64,000 bases of DNA from Phalacrocorax aristotelis (GCF_949628215.1 NC_134297.1:930001-994000), one strand, 5' to 3'; shown: positions 37,593 through 51,024, numbered from the stretch's first letter. Program-made: numbers and translations. The notes: generated by a model not told the origin, from the letters alone.

Positions 37593-38026
37593 CCTTCATC
37601 ATCACTGTCACCTACCATCTCCCCCCCCAGCAGCCTGCCCTGCTGAAGCCCCCCCGCTCACCGCGGGCAGCGGCTCCCCTTTTATTTTATGTTATTAAGC
37701 ACCTTGAAAACAACAAGCCCTCGCTGTCGCAATCTGTTCCATTGATCGGACCTGTTGGAAACTCACGGACTAATTAAGCCGCATCCCTCCCTGCCCACGG
37801 ACAAGGAGCGGGGCTCAGCCACAGCCAAAGCGCTGCTGGGGAGGGCGCTGAGCTGGCCGTGGGTGAGCAGTGCCCGGTAGCCAGCCTGGGTCGCATCCTC
37901 CCCAGTGCCTGGGGTGCCAGCGGAGACCCCCATGGGCACGCCGCACTGGCCCTGCACCCACCACCCCTCCAAATGGAGGAAGGAAAGGAGGGATGATTTG
38001 TTAGCATCTTTGCTCCTGGTCATGGT

Positions 38027-38042
38027 AAAAATAAATAAATAA
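38027..38042. repeat. (AAAT)n tract
   Basis: AAAAATAAATAAATAA; a short tetranucleotide microsatellite in the AT-rich island near 38.0-38.3 kb. Confidence 0.8.
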
Positions 38043-40179
38043 GGGGGGAGAAAAATCCCCGTGAACATGAGTAATGGCCCAGGAATGAGCAACCCGAGAT
38101 AAAACTGAATAATAACATGTCAAAAACTACACGATGTGGGTTTTTATTCCCCAGCGGAGTTTCCTTCCTGCTAATCCATCACTGTAGAAGATGCAAGATT
38201 ACTGCTTTCAGAAAAAACTCCGGGAGATAAATGTGAGTAAATTAGGGTTTATTATATTATTTAGGACAATATAACTTCAAATGCTCCTTTATTAAATTAT
38301 TTATGCCCTCGGCAGTGGCTCGGCTGGCCAGCGGCCCTCCCCGGTAGCATCCCCCCGTGCCGGGTGGCCGTGGCAGTGGATGAGGCGGGGGCAGCAGTGG
38401 TGACAGCCTCGGCTGAGCCATCGCCTCCCATCAGTGGGGACAGCAGCCCGGATGGATCTGCGGGGTCCGCATCGTCCCGCCCGGCTCCCGCCCCCGCAGC
38501 CCCCCGAGGGGCGGCATCCCCCAGGAGCTCCCCCGCCACCTCCGAGCTCGCTGTGCAGACGAGCCCCATCCTGCTCCCCTCCCAGCTGGCGCTTAAACAA
38601 GGTGTCGGGCACTTTTCTTTAAATTGCAGCAAAATTACAGTCACATCAATAATGAAAGGCTTGTCCCCCTGAGGGGAGGCTGGCAGGAACCAGCCGTCCT
38701 GCTGAAAGACAAATGTACCCTGTATTTAAATCCAGCGGCAGAGATGCTCGCTGGTGTATGGCCTTTCTATTAGCGCGCAGCAAAGCCTGGCGGATAGGTC
38801 AGCGCTGTCAGAAAATGAAAGGAGACGCAAGGCCGGGACAAGCAAAGCAGGTAGGGAAAGGTGAACTTTGTCACGGCGGGGAAAATCGGCTGCTGACAGA
38901 AATTTAGCGTGCTTAATGAGCAGCCCCGCTCCTCCACGTCAGGCCTGACATCTCTGTTTTCCCACGCAAGCGGTGTCGCTGAGCCTCCCGGCCCCCCGTG
39001 CCGCCGGCCGGCGCCGCTGCGCACCCCGCGGGAGCCGGGCGGGCAGGCGGTGCCCGGGCGGCCCGTGGAGGGGCAGCCAGGCTCCATCTCGCCCCGGGCA
39101 TCCATCAGCCGCGTGACTGCCAGCTGGCTCCCAGAGCCAGGCGCCGGCGCTGCCAGCGATGATGTGCAAAGCTCAGCTTGCCGCTGGAAGCAGCGGGCGA
39201 GGCTGAGCCGAGCTGGCAGGAAGGGATGGAGAAATCCTGCCCTGGCGAGGAGGCGGCTGCGCCTGCAAGCCCCCTGCGAGACGGCTGCTCCGTCTGCGCG
39301 GCCGGTCGCCGAGCAGGGCAGCGGCCAGGATGGCCTCGCGCACCCGCTGCCAGCCGGCATCGTCACCGCAGCCGAGCTCCCCTGCCAAGAGCAGCCACGT
39401 CACGCCTGCCGCCAGGCTCCGGAGCGAAGGTAGCAGCCGTGGCATCCCTTCTCGTTAGCTCTCCCCGGCCCCGCGCGGCCGGCTAACTAGACCGGAGCTG
39501 ACAGGGGAGGATTACCCGCTCCCAGGAAGCCGGCGTGATTGTGTTTACTCCAAAACCTGGGCCGATTTAGTTGTCGGTGCGCATCATTAATCTTCTTCTA
39601 CAATCCCTTCCCCATCTGCTCCCACTTTTTAATGAACTGCCACTTGCCACACTCAATAAAATCAGCACTTCGCAAGGATCGCAGCAAGAGGGGGAAGCGA
39701 GAGGCAACGCGGGGAGGGAGGGGCCGGCAATAAAGATACGCACTTTGCTTTGGGAAGATGCTGTCTCATCTACACGGGCAAATGAACCGCAGCATCCCTC
39801 CCCGAGACACTTTTGGCTGCCTTGCCCCTGAGCAAGTTACTAATAACCACATCAGACGGCGCCGAACGCGAGCCTTACAAAGCAAAATGTCAGCCCAAGC
39901 TTGATCCCAGCTACGCTGTTTTACACAATTATTTTCAGCGCATGAATACTGCAGGCGGCACCAACATTGTAGTTTTCCAGCTTGCTGGCAGCTCTGGGGA
40001 TTCATCCGATATCAGGCTATTACCTTCTGATTACTGTCCTTGGCAGCCAACCCGTTCGGAGCTGGCAAATAAACAATAGGGAAGAGTGTGATGGGGAGCT
40101 TAGCTTTCAAATTACACTTTTCAATCATTTGTCATACCCAAGGTATAATGAGTGTTTAATACAAAACTCAAAAGACTGT

Positions 40180-40199
40180 GGGGCTGGGGCGGGGGGGGG
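40180..40199 (+). other. G-quadruplex-type sequence
   Basis: GGGG-CT-GGGG-C followed by nine G satisfies the four-tract G4 rule with very short loops. It lies at the right end of an AT-rich island. Confidence 0.6.
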
Positions 40200-43100
40200 C
40201 TTTACGTAGGTGGAGGATGCCAAGTTTGGGTGGAGCTCGGAAACTTCGTCTCCATCTCTCCGGCTTTGTGTTTGTGGAGGCGGCCAGCCCAGCGGGCAGG
40301 CCTTGGCAGAGGAGCCCCCTGCCCATGAACCGCGCTGGGATGGCCGACGGGGGGAAGAGCCAGAAGCCTCCCCGGGAGTCACCCATGCCGGGGAAGGACA
40401 CGGCGGGAGCCGTTCCAACACACTTACGGGGACATCCCCATCCCTGGCGATGGGGAGGGCTGACGCGGGACGCTGAGCCACCCGCCCGCGCTAATCCTTA
40501 AGCATTTGTTGCCTTAATGTCACTCGTGATCAGACTATCTCATCTTAATGTGGATCTAACGTAGAAATCCATACGAGCTCCAGAGTCATTCGGTATTAAT
40601 TAAAACACCACCATTATATTACTGGGATAGCTTTGTGTTTATTGCTCTCTGCAATTAGCAGACGAGACCCACTCTGCAGCTGCACTGCCTCCCCGCGCAG
40701 GGCATCGAGCCCTTCCCAGCGGCCGCCCCTCACCCTGAACAAAGTTTCCTACCGCAGGCTCGGAGGACAAGATGCTTTTGAGGTGGGAGGAGGCCGCCTC
40801 GGTCTCAGCATCCTTCCCCCAAGGTGCTTCGGTCCTGTCTCGTTATTCAGGCTCACAATCTCTCTGCCCACATGTCAGATGAGAGAGAAGAATAGAAATC
40901 GCTCCTTAAAGTTCACAACCCGTCACTCCGGCTTTCAGAAATACAAGCAAAAATGGCAAAGCAGTAGGGGGAAAATCCATTTCTTTCGAGATGATCTTTC
41001 CCTGGAACATGTCCTGTTGATTTGCAGTCAGGGAAAGGCGAGTGTGTTTGTCTGAGATAGGGGAATCAGATCTGTCTAAACTCTCCTGTACTCCAAACTG
41101 CCCCCTTCAGAAGAGCTTTTAGAAAAAGAAAAGCCTCGAAAGAGAAATCTCTCCTGTTGGAAGCCCTTTCCTTTGTGAGCACGGCCCCTGAGGGCCAGCC
41201 CTTCTCCTCTGCCACCGCACCGGGGGGACGGAGCCGGCGTTACCTCCGGGCACGGAGCCGGACCAGGCTCTTGCCAGTGGGGCTGTCGTGGGCTGGATGC
41301 TGCGACCCCAAAGGCACTTGGGCCGTGCTCGGGACGGCGGTGACCTGCCGCGTCCCGCTGCGTGGCTGGCTCGGGCACCTGGGAGGGCGCAGAAAGAGCC
41401 CGTATTTCTAAAGGGATAAAAAGATTTTGCAGGGACGTCTCTTTCTCCTGCAGCTCCCAGGGGACCAACAAGCGGCGGGCCGTGCAGACAACCCTGCACA
41501 GGCATTCAATGCTTCCAGCATCCTCACTGCAGGGAGAGGGGGGCTGGAGCACCCACCAAGGCCTCCGCACCCTGCCGCGGGCGGCTGTCGGACCCGCATC
41601 TCGCCCCGCAGCTGCAGCCGTGCCACCGGCTGGGTGCGGAGATGCTGTCGGTCCCGACCCGGCGGGAGCCAGGGTGCGATCCCGGGCGCCCTCTGCGACC
41701 GCGGGGATCAAGTAGCCCAGGGGTTCTTATCAGAAACAATTAAGAATTGCAGCGACCTGCGAGCTCGGCACCACCGCTGGCGCAGGGCGAGCGGCTGCAG
41801 CTGGGGACGCAGGGCCCAGCGCCGGTGCAGCACTGCCATCTCCCGTCCACGCCGCCGCAGGGACAGCCCGGGGCTCAGCCACCCACGCAGCCCATGGCCA
41901 GCCCCACCAGCCCCCCTTTGTGAGGGGGTCCCCGCCAGGGCTCTGCATCCCTGCACCGCCAGCTCCCGCCTGCCTGGCGTTTGCTGCTACCGTGTTTATG
42001 CTGCCCCTCGCCCCAGGGGCATCCCGGGGGTCCGGCCCCCATGTGGGACCCCTCCAGCACAGGGGGCTGCCGGCGCCCTGGCGCCAGCAAGGGTTTGCGT
42101 GGGAAGCTGCTGCTCTCACCTGGCACGGAAAGGGGGAAACCACAACACAGCTCACAATTAGCAAAATAAACTAGAGAAAAATAAACTCTTCATCAAAAAG
42201 TAAGGGGAAAAAAAAAGCAGAGTGTGACCTATAAACATCTGCTCATGTTGCCCTCCAGTTATTGCAGAGAGAGAAGCCAAAGATATTTCAGGCTTCTCGT
42301 ACATCTGCAAAGGGTTTTCGGGTTTGTATTGGGTTTGGTTTTTTCTCCTCCCCAATCGCTTTCAGGTTGTACCAACTGAAAGGCCCCACGGAAAGGAGCA
42401 GAGCGTTAAATCTCCCTGTCGTTACTTCCAGGTCACGTCTGAAATCCTCACCTGGAAGGGGTACACAGCAGGGAGGTTGGCAGGTCTCCGAAGCCCCTTT
42501 CCAGCCCAGGGAAGCATCGCAGTGGCGTGGGGAGCCGGCTCTTGTCAGGGCCACGCAGGCTGCCGGGGGGTTGTGCGCTGCTCGTCGCCCTCGCAGCTGC
42601 CAGCAAACAATAAATACTGCATGTTCATGTGTGCCCTCCTGCTGCCCCTAATTTCCCTCCAGCTCCTCACTTTGCCTTCCCAAAGGCAGCCCTTCGAGAG
42701 CGGCTCCCCAGGGGAGCCCACGCCACCTCGGGGGGGGCAGCCCAGCGTCTCCCCGAGAACTGCCAGCCCGGCCAGGACACCCCAGGGTGGTCCTGGCTGC
42801 TCAACCGTGTGTTACGGGGGCGTTCGTCTGGAGAGAGGCCGGTGCAAAGCCCTGCCTTGGCTTTAACCAGGCGCGAGAGATGCTCCCCAAGGGGAGGATG
42901 CAGCGGGCAGCCCTCCGCCTGCAAGGTGTGGGAGAACCGGGAAAGGTAACAAAAACCAAAAGTGAACAGTGTTGGGAAATCCCTCCGGGAGCTCAGGAGA
43001 GGAGAGGGAAGCAGGCTGTGTAACCTTGGAGACGGAGGAAAGGAGCCCGGAGCGGCAGGAGCCCAGTGCCAGAGAACCGGGGATGGGCCGCACCGCAGAG

Positions 43101-44190
43101 GGGTCAGTGGGGAGGGCTGCGAGCCCCTGCCCAAAGCCGCCCCTCGACAAGGGAAAGCCAGACAGGGGGCCAAGGAACGGAGCGCACAGAGGGTCTGGAG
43201 GAGCACGAAGAGGTTCTGCAGAGAACCTGTTTAGTGGAGAGGGAGCAGGAGGGTTAGGCAGATGAGGCAGCGGAGGAAGAAAGAAGTGACGTGGGAGAAT
43301 AAAGGGAGCGAAGCGGAGAAGAGACGTTGATGCAGGAGAAAAGAAAAAAGATCGGATATGAAATACGAGACAGCAAGGACAAAAGCTGTAAAGAGGCTGC
43401 ACCAGCGCTCCAGCTGCCATGACACAGCCAGAATTACCTGTCTTGTTAAGTGCTATATCTGTTTTGATAAATCCTAACCATCATCGCACGCCATTTCTCC
43501 AGAGCAAGCAATGTCTGCAGTTCCCTCAGATCTCGGGCTGACTTTTTCTTCTCTTGCTTTCCATGCACCCCACCCCGCTCCCTCTTTGGTCTTCCTGTTT
43601 GGCACAAACCCCTTCGCACAAACCTCCGCATTTTCTCCTGCCTGGCCACAAACTCAGCAAAGGAGCCCCTCACAGAGAAACTCCCAGGGCCCCAGCCGCG
43701 GTACCCCAGCTTCTGAGGCACGCTGCTCCCCAGTCACCTCCGGAGCGAGGTTGAGGATGGAGGGGTAGCAAACAGCACACGCCTGGTCAGATACATCCAT
43801 CGCTTCTGGGAGAGGTCCGTGTTCCTCTGCACTCGTTGCGGGTAGAGATTTTTAAAAAAGAACATTTGAAACAAAACAAAACGCATGAGATCTGGAGCAT
43901 CCTGGGTGCAAACAGTGGCCTTGCTGGTCTGGGCTAATTAAGGTACTGAGGCAGAGCTATTTCTACCTTCCCAAGCAGCAACAGCGAGGCAGAGCGGGGA
44001 GAGGGCACCATGTCATGGGCAGGTGACAGCGCCGGGAACTGGCTCCAGGAGCAGCTTTGGGGACAGCCACGTGTCCCCTCCGCTCTGGAGGGAGCGTGAG
44101 CCTGGGGAGCCCAGCCCCTTCCCCACCAGCCCACCCATGGTATGCTCTGCCAGGGACAACTCGGTTAATGCAGGGCACCAAACAGGCTGC
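40200..44190. other. Non-coding segment with islands at 40.49-40.64, 40.86-41.09, 42.15-42.37 and 43.78-43.96 kb
   Basis: GC-rich spacers (41.1-42.1, 42.4-43.2 kb) contain overlapping open frames in several frames, which argues against coding. Purine-rich tract at 43,255. Confidence 0.45.
43255..43355. repeat. Purine-rich low-complexity stretch
   Basis: Strong A/G bias on the plus strand for about 100 bp (GAGGAAGAAAGAAG-type words). No repeat unit is fixed. Confidence 0.6.
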
Positions 44191-44313
44191 AATTAGCTCT
44201 CGATCTTAATTACACACATTACTGATGAGCTCATCAACTTAATCTAATTAGTCTGCAGAGCTCAATTGCCTGTCCCTTTTTCTTAAATAATGTGCTATGT
44301 AAGCCTGTTATCC
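44191..44313 (+). repeat. Duplicated non-coding element, copy A
   Basis: This is one of two diverged copies of the same element; copy B is at 56,661-56,790. Shared ordered blocks in A are: AATTAGCTCT near 44,191; a 14-bp perfect dyad TGATGAGCTCATCA at 44,223-44,236; ATCTAATTA at 44,242-44,250; AATTGCCTGTCC at 44,264-44,275; AATAATG at 44,286-44,292; GTAAGCCTGTTA at 44,299-44,310. Spacing is nearly kept between copies. It lies in an AT-rich island just left of a CpG-dense block. Function unknown; an enhancer-like or old repeat-derived element is inference. Confidence 0.85.
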
Positions 44314-44340
44314 CTTTTGATGAAACCTGTTTGCTTCCAC

Positions 44341-44560
44341 GATGCGTCGGCCGGGCGCAGCGCCGGGTGCCCGGCACGGCCAGCCCCGCCACGTGCACCC
44401 GCGGCGCCCGCCGCTGTTGCCCCGACGGCCCCGGGGCGGCGGAAGGTGCTTTCCCCAGGGGCCGAGGGGCTGCGGCGGGAGCACGCCAGGCGCGGGCTGG
44501 CCGGGGACCCCTCGCTCTGCCTTTATAGGGGCCACCTGGGCAGCGCTGAGACCCCCCGGC
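44341..44560. other. CpG-dense block
   Basis: It begins 28 bp right of copy A and is packed with CpG (GCGTCGGCCGGGCGCAGCGCC and similar). No supportable exon or promoter element was recognised. Confidence 0.7.
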
Positions 44561-46793
44561 GCCTCCCTGGCCTTTTGCAAGGCAGCGTCACGGCTGGGAA
44601 AATACCACCAGCTGCTGGCAGTGGCCACCACGCAGCCGAGGGGCGCGGGGAGCCCCGCGTGCTGCAGCCATCGCCTCCCACACCGCGCCAGCGCTCGCAG
44701 GAACCCGCCCTCGCCCTCTCCCTGAGCAGGAATCAATGAAATCCCCTAAAAGCTCATAACTCGGAGGTAATTATAAGAAGCATCAATTACCCAGCAATGC
44801 GGGTTTCATGAATTCAATTAATTTGCATAGTGATCGATTCAGGCGGGTCCTCTCCGGGTCCCTGGAGAAAGTTAGGACATTGTTCTGCACGCTATTGATT
44901 TTACAATGTAAAACCAAAGCGCGCTCTCCTCTTATTCAGAGCTGCTCATTCAGCCATATTAACTTTCAGATCATTTATTTTTGTATGTCTTTCAACTCTG
45001 TTTGTTGCTATCACACAAATGCAGAGTATTACATTGTAGAGAATAATTGAATCAATACAGTCATGGTACTCTGGGTCTCCCAGGCTCGCAGGAGCGCGAG
45101 CTGGCAGGAGCCCACGCAGGCTGAGAGGGGGTTTTTTTTAACCTTTCCAGTTATTAAAACGCTCGTCTGGCTACGTATTAACTCTCTGCACAGCGCGGCT
45201 GTTATTGTTTCGGGGTGGGAGACGCCAGCGCTGTGATGGGCATGCGAGAGGCTGGCTGGCTTTCTCTGCGCATCCCCGCGCCCTCAGCGGGGTCGGGACG
45301 GCCGCGTGTGGCGGCGGCGCGGACGCGGCCAGCCTTCCCGCCTCACCCGCCAGCCCTCTGTCCCCGCTCCGTCCTTCTCGCTTACAGCGGCCACACGCAA
45401 ATAAGGGACTCGGAGAGAGGAGGAAGCCCCTTCAGATGAAAAGCCTCCGCACAAAGGAAGAATCCTCCTTCAGATTCCGATGGCTCTGAAAAGAGACGGT
45501 TTTTAATTCTGCTTCCCCTCCCACTGGGATATTAGACAGCTAAATAGCAGCGCGCCTGTTTCCCTCAGATAACCGGTTCCCAATGAGCACCCTAATTGTC
45601 CCCGGCCCCTCTCTGGCACCGTACAGAGCAGGTCATTTACCGCCCGGCACACGCAGCTAAACACAAATCCATTTTCCAAGGGAAATTTCCATTCTTATCT
45701 GGGCTCTGCAAGAGGGTTGCAAGCGGCCCCTGTTAATTGAAGCTTTGATGTTTGTTGGAGGAGGCCTCTAATCAGCCCCGCGCCTGCACCCCCGCGCCGG
45801 GCAGCGCCGGGCTCCGTGGCCATGCCGTGCCGGCCGCGCTGGGAAGGGCAGCCAAATAAAGCAGCAAAGGCGCAGAGAAACACCGCCTTGGCGATGCAGG
45901 GCGAGGGGCTGAGGGGCCCCGGGGCCCCCTGCCCTCGGCGCCGGGCCAGCGGCCAGGGCACACGCCGACCTGCAGCGCCGAGCGCCCGCCCGTAGGCGCT
46001 TCCCGGTGATGAAGCATCTTTTTAAGCGCTTTGGCTCGTCTTCTGCAATATCCTCCAGCAAATCAAGCATCCCCTTCTTGGGATGTTTTCAATCTGTTTT
46101 ATGTTCATTTTAATTAAAGAATTTGAAACTGAACAAACAGTTCGTAGCAGGTGGCCATACAAGTGTGAAATAAGCAAACTGTTTTATCTGCCACAAACTC
46201 CGCCAGTAAATTCCTTCAAATTAATCCCAGCCTCCGAAAGGCTGCCGACTCCGACTGAAACGCCATGCAAGCTGGGCTCTGCCATTCTTCAAATATTTGC
46301 CTTCATCCCGGCGCCGGGAGCAGGTGTGGCGGGGAGCGGGGACGTACAGCGGCACCAGCAGGGCTGCCTGCCCGCCTCCCTTCACTCACACCCCCTGCGC
46401 CCCTGGAGGCCAGGATGGTGGATTTCCTCCTGGGAAAAATCACAGCCTGGATTCAGGAGTGGCTCCTGGAGCCCAGCTGCGCCCTGTAATGCCACCGGCA
46501 TCGGCCCTAGCCAAAGGGGAACCCATCTTCCTCCTCCTCCAGGGCAGCACATCCCGCCCGAGCCTCCCTGCCACCGCCTGCTCCGCTTGACGGCCGTCCT
46601 CTGCAGAAAGAGGTCGTGCTGTAACCTTGACAGTACAGAGGCAGCGAAGGGCCTTTACCCAGGTAACGGGCCCTGCATACTGATGGCCCCCTGGGGAAGG
46701 CAGCAGCGAAGCACAGATGCCCACAAGCTTTTCTTCTTGCAAGGCTGCGCCGGAGATAGCTAGGGGAGGGGAAAAAAAAAGAGGGGAGAAGAA

Positions 46794-46806
46794 ACACACA
46801 CACACA
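46794..46806. repeat. (AC)6 microsatellite
   Basis: Six AC units following a purine-rich A/G tract at 46,761-46,793. Confidence 0.85.
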
Positions 46807-46881
46807 GACCCTTCATCTCGCACTCCTGCCCTGGCAGAAACCTCATCAGCATCTTCAAGAGATCAGGTTTTGCCGTCTGGA

Positions 46882-46896
46882 AGCGCCACCTGCCTC
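46882..46896 (-). promoter_or_regulatory. Candidate CTCF site, reverse orientation
   Basis: Minus strand reads GAGGCAGGTGGCGCT. The AGGTGGCGCT core is a good CTCF match, but the upstream CCA is missing. Confidence 0.22.
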
Positions 46897-46939
46897 GCCT
46901 GCTCCTCCCTGCTGCTCCGTTCTCTTCCGCTCCCCGTCT

Positions 46940-47480
46940 CCCAGCCTGGCCTTTGCCCCGCCGCGTTGCGGGGAGGGAGGCCACGCCAGCGGCAGGTCCC
47001 ACAGCAGGGCGCGGGGCACCGTTCCGGCGGCTCGCGGGGGGACCGCGCTCCTGCCCGCCATCCCCACGCCAGTTTGTGTGGCCGTGGCAAGCGCTGCACG
47101 CTGCTGCCGCTGCACACCTGGGGACGCACGAGGCCCTGCGCTCGCCTGCGCCTTCCCAGCACGGCTGTGGGGTGCGCTTTGCTCCCCGGCTCTGCAAAGG
47201 TGGAGCGGGCAGGGGTGGGGACCGCTCGCCCGGGCACCGCGGGAAGCAGGCAGCTCTCGGCCCATCCCGGCTGCGGAGCCACCGAGCAGGAGACGATCGG
47301 CTCCCCGCCCGCTCCTTTCAACGGGAGAGACGATTGTCCGCCAGCTCCTTCCCTCCCTGCAATGTTCAGAGCATGTTTAACATCCGAACTCTCCCGCTCG
47401 CCCTCCCCAGTGACCCGGAGCTGGGAAATGAGAGCAGCGCTCCCGGTCAGCCGCGCTCTCGGGAGCCTGCGCGCGCCCGC
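46940..47480. other. CpG-dense block
   Basis: Long GC- and CpG-rich stretch. It holds much of the longest open frame in the window (46,953-47,921, 322 codons), whose predicted product is P/R/A/S-rich low complexity with no domain. I read it as a non-coding CpG-rich block. Confidence 0.6.
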
Positions 47481-49006
47481 GCCAGCCGAGCTACCCGGAT
47501 AATTACAAGATGTTCCGCTTTCCTGGGATTACCGTCGGTGCTTCTTCTCTTCCCCTCAATAAATATGGATGCCCAGCTGCTGCTCAGAAGAATCAACAAA
47601 AATAAAAAGGGGCAGGCTGCGAGCCCGGCACGCTTCCCTCCCAGTACGCGGTCCCAGCGCTGCCTCTGTCCCAGATTCAGGCGGGTTGGAGGCGGGGGAG
47701 CAGATTGGGATTTTTCTCCCCAAATACCAGGCTCGGGTGTCTGCGGAAACAAAACAATACTAACAAATGCATCAGGAAGGATACAGTATTTAGTAGAAAA
47801 TGAGGCAGCAGTCCCTCTCCGCAGCCTCGCCCTGAAGGCTGGAAGGAGGCGTCGAGGTTCAGCGCCATCCATGAAGGCATCACCGGAGCTCCTCATCCCA
47901 ACAGTTCCTCCCGGCCTTTAAAGGCAAGGATATGCTCTACTCCATATATTAATCTCCTCATCACTAAATTAATTTCCGTCTCAGTTACAGCACATTCAGA
48001 GTCTATTAGTAAATCATGTCATAGCTGCTTAGCAACTTTTGTTATAAGATTCCTATTAGATCGTGTTTCAAACCGACGGAGATGGAACAGCTATTATCTT
48101 AATAAGTTAAACATTAAAGGCACTACGGCGGAGACGGGGAGCGCTCCCGCTGCTCGCGTGCACGCACGCACGTGTGGCGAGGACGCCTGCACCTCCCGCC
48201 TTTGGGGAGCTCCCCCATGCCCCGAGCATCCCTGGGGCTGGCTCCATGCGCGGCGCACGTCTCTCCTCGCTCCCCAAGCCCAGGCAGAGCCGGTCCCCCG
48301 CTGGGCTTCATTTCAGAGCCTGGGGCAGCCGATACGGGGAGAGAAGACCAGCGAAGTGTTTGCTCATTCATCCGTGCACTGATTTTCAGCCAACCTCGCA
48401 GCGCACCCCCGGCACGAGGCAGGACGGGGACGTGGGGCGCCGGTGCCCTGCTGCAGAGGAGCTCAGGACCAGCATGCCTGGACCGAACCCGGCTCAGGGC
48501 GCCAGGGAGCACGCAGGCACGGCCGGGTACCCTGTGTGCCCACCCAGCTCACCGCGGATCGCCTCCGCCATCCGGCCCTCTTCCCCCCTCGCTGCGTCGC
48601 ACGCCGACTCCTCCAGCACGTTGGCGTGAAATTTAATTTGCAACAATCAGCTGGAAGTGAGGCAGGCGCCGAATTAGCTTGACGTGATGCTCTCGCCTCC
48701 CCCCAGACCCCTCCCCAGGTGGCAGGGGGCGGAGGCACGCCGCCCCTCCGCCTGGTTGCTGCCCGTCACCACAGCCCCGCCGCAGCGTCACCCCCAGCCG
48801 GGGCCGAAGGAGTTGTACGAAGCCACCGTGCTTCTCCTGTCTGGTTACACGGGCGATGCGAAGGGTGAGTTATGGCGTGCCTGGATGCACACGTATTCTG
48901 ATAAGGAAGAATAATAACTTGTCAAAGATATATATGATATGTGTTTTCTTTCCAGACAGAATATATGTTGGGATAATTCATCAACTCACCTGGCACTGTC
49001 CAGAAA

Positions 49007-49055
49007 AGGGAAAGAAGAGAGAGAAAGAAGAGAAAAAGAAGCACAATAAGAAGAA
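49007..49055. repeat. Purine-rich (A/G) tract
   Basis: Almost uninterrupted A/G sequence with GAAGA and AAGAA units. It is a low-complexity tract that could form a triplex. Confidence 0.7.
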
Positions 49056-51024
49056 GCCAGTGCAGAAAACTGCCTTGGCACTGAGTGCCGCCTCCCCACT
49101 GGATTCCTCCTCTCCGAGCCAGGCCTGGCAGGGACCCGCACCTGCTCCGCTGGATTTGGGGCTGCAGCCGGCACAGGGTGGGCCCTCCCTTTGCCGGCTG
49201 CGAGGGCAGCCCCAGCAGGGGTACAGGCGTGGGAGCATTGGGCACAGCCGTGCGGAGCAGCGTTTGCTGCAGCGGCAGGGCTGCTGAGCAGGCAGAGCCT
49301 TTAGCAGCAAGCTGCCGTGTTTATCCAAACAGGCTGCCCGAGATAACCGCGGCTTTGCTGTACCAAGCCCTAAATCCAGCTGAAATGCTCCAGCAGAGCA
49401 AAGCGGCATTCCCTCTGGTGGGAGAGGAAAAGAGAGCTCCCGCCAAGCCGCCGTCCCCCCCTGCAATGCCCACCCCAGCCCCACAGCCCCAAACCCACTC
49501 TTGCAAACCGCATGGCCCTCGCCAGTTGATCTGACCACTGCTTGCAGCCCCGGCACCCCGCTGCCTCACCCTGCTCCGAGCCAGCACCAAGCGAGCGCAA
49601 TAAAGCTCCGAGGAGGCGCGTGGCACAAGCCACCGAGGCACGGGGACTGAAAGCTGGCACGTCCCTAACCGGCAAAGCCAGGGACCGCAGGAAGCTGCAG
49701 ACAGGGTTTGTAAAGTGATTCATCAACTGACAAGCAAAAATATATTACTAGTTTAGGACTGTGATTTGACTGCAACTTTTTAATCCTTAAGATGTTGTTG
49801 AACAGATTGAAGTGTCGGCTTTGATCCACGCATTTGGATGGAAACATAAATATAGCCAGTGTTTATCCTCCTAGCACCGTCGAGGGGTGCTGCTGAGCCT
49901 GCCCCGCCACGCAAACCCCACCGGGGTTCTGCAGGGACCGTTTGCCACCCGCTCTCCTTTGGCAGCCCCTTTTGGGCTGCTCCTCGCCCAGCTAATTTGA
50001 CTGCAGTGTTGCGTTCTCACAGGAGGCGGCAGCCACCGCCACAGAGCATGAGAAGGAACGGGATTTGGGCAGTAATCCCCTCTGTCCTCCCTGCACGCTC
50101 GGCCGACTGCGTCAGCCTCCCCACCGCCGGGCTTCACGCCTCTTAGCCCAGCTGCCAGAGCAAATCCTGCTCACATTGAGCTGTCAAGCGGGGCAGTGAG
50201 CACACACGATGGAGGCTTACCTCTGCTCCTGGGGACCTGCTTCGGTCCCTCTGTCCTGCAGCCGCAGCCCAGGCAGAGCAGGCAGCTGCCCCACAGCACG
50301 AGCACCGGCTGAGCATCACCAATGCAGCCCTGGGAAAAGCCCCGGGAAGGGCTGCCTGCGATGGGGGAGGTTGGCTCTGCCATGGGGCCACTGAGCTGGG
50401 CGCTGCTCCTGGTCCCCACCACTGCACCCCCGCTAAGCATTGCCTTTAAAACGTGTCTGCATCCTCCGGGATCTCCCCTCCCTCCGCTGCCTGCGCCGCA
50501 GCAGCCCAAGGACAGCGGGGCCGCCAGCCCCAGGTGATGTTCCACTTGCAGGTCCTTCTCCACACCCCTGCCCTTTTGCTGGGAAAACATCTGGCTCTGG
50601 CTGCAGCCATCGCACTAGAAAGCCTCCTGCGAGGAGCACTAGCAAGAGCCAGGCCCTGGCTTTATTTGTTGCAAGCCCCCAGGAGCAGGCAGGGGTGAGC
50701 AGCGAGATGAAGGTCCTGGGCAGCACCGAGGCAAGAGCGGAGGCAGAGGAGGGCTGTGGCAAACAGCTTCCAGCAGCAGGCGATCACCACTCAGACAATA
50801 CCCCCAGAAATGTCAGGCCAGCAGGGCGAGATGTGGAATTATGCTGACATTTCATTTAGGGGAAATGCGGATGGACCTGCCAATGTTTTAATTCTGGTCT
50901 AACAGCGTGGGCTCGGCAGGAGAGCGCTGGGGGCTTTTGTTTGCACCACTCGGGTAGAGACTCCATCAGCAAATGGATGCACCTGGGATGTAGGATGCAC
51001 GCCCCAGGTGCAGGACATGCCCCC

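Larger units (their letters stand above)
36961..40179. other. Non-coding segment with islands at 37.19-37.44, 37.67-37.78, 38.0-38.31, 39.53-39.67 and 39.84-40.17 kb
   Basis: A CpG-dense stretch lies at about 39.0-39.48 kb. Forkhead-like GTAAACAAA occurs at 37,211. No exon supported. Confidence 0.45.
44561..46939. other. Non-coding segment with islands at 44.73-45.06, 45.13-45.2, 45.48-45.77 and 46.0-46.29 kb
   Basis: The first island has an octamer ATTTGCAT (44,821-44,828) and the dyad TTTTACA-A-TGTAAAA (44,899-44,913). AC microsatellite at 46,794. No exon supported. Confidence 0.45.

Noticed and set aside
38364..38672. Acidic/proline-rich 102-codon frame resembling a disordered protein segment
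   Set aside because: No splice sites or family match; low-complexity GC-rich DNA gives such frames commonly.
41427..42161. 244-codon plus-strand open frame
   Set aside because: Same pattern of GC-driven openness in several frames; no recognisable domain.
46953..47921. Longest open frame, 322 codons, plus strand
   Set aside because: It spans a CpG-dense block where stop codons are rare, overlaps long frames in other frames, and gives a P/R/A/S-rich product with no domain, no splice context and no family resemblance.
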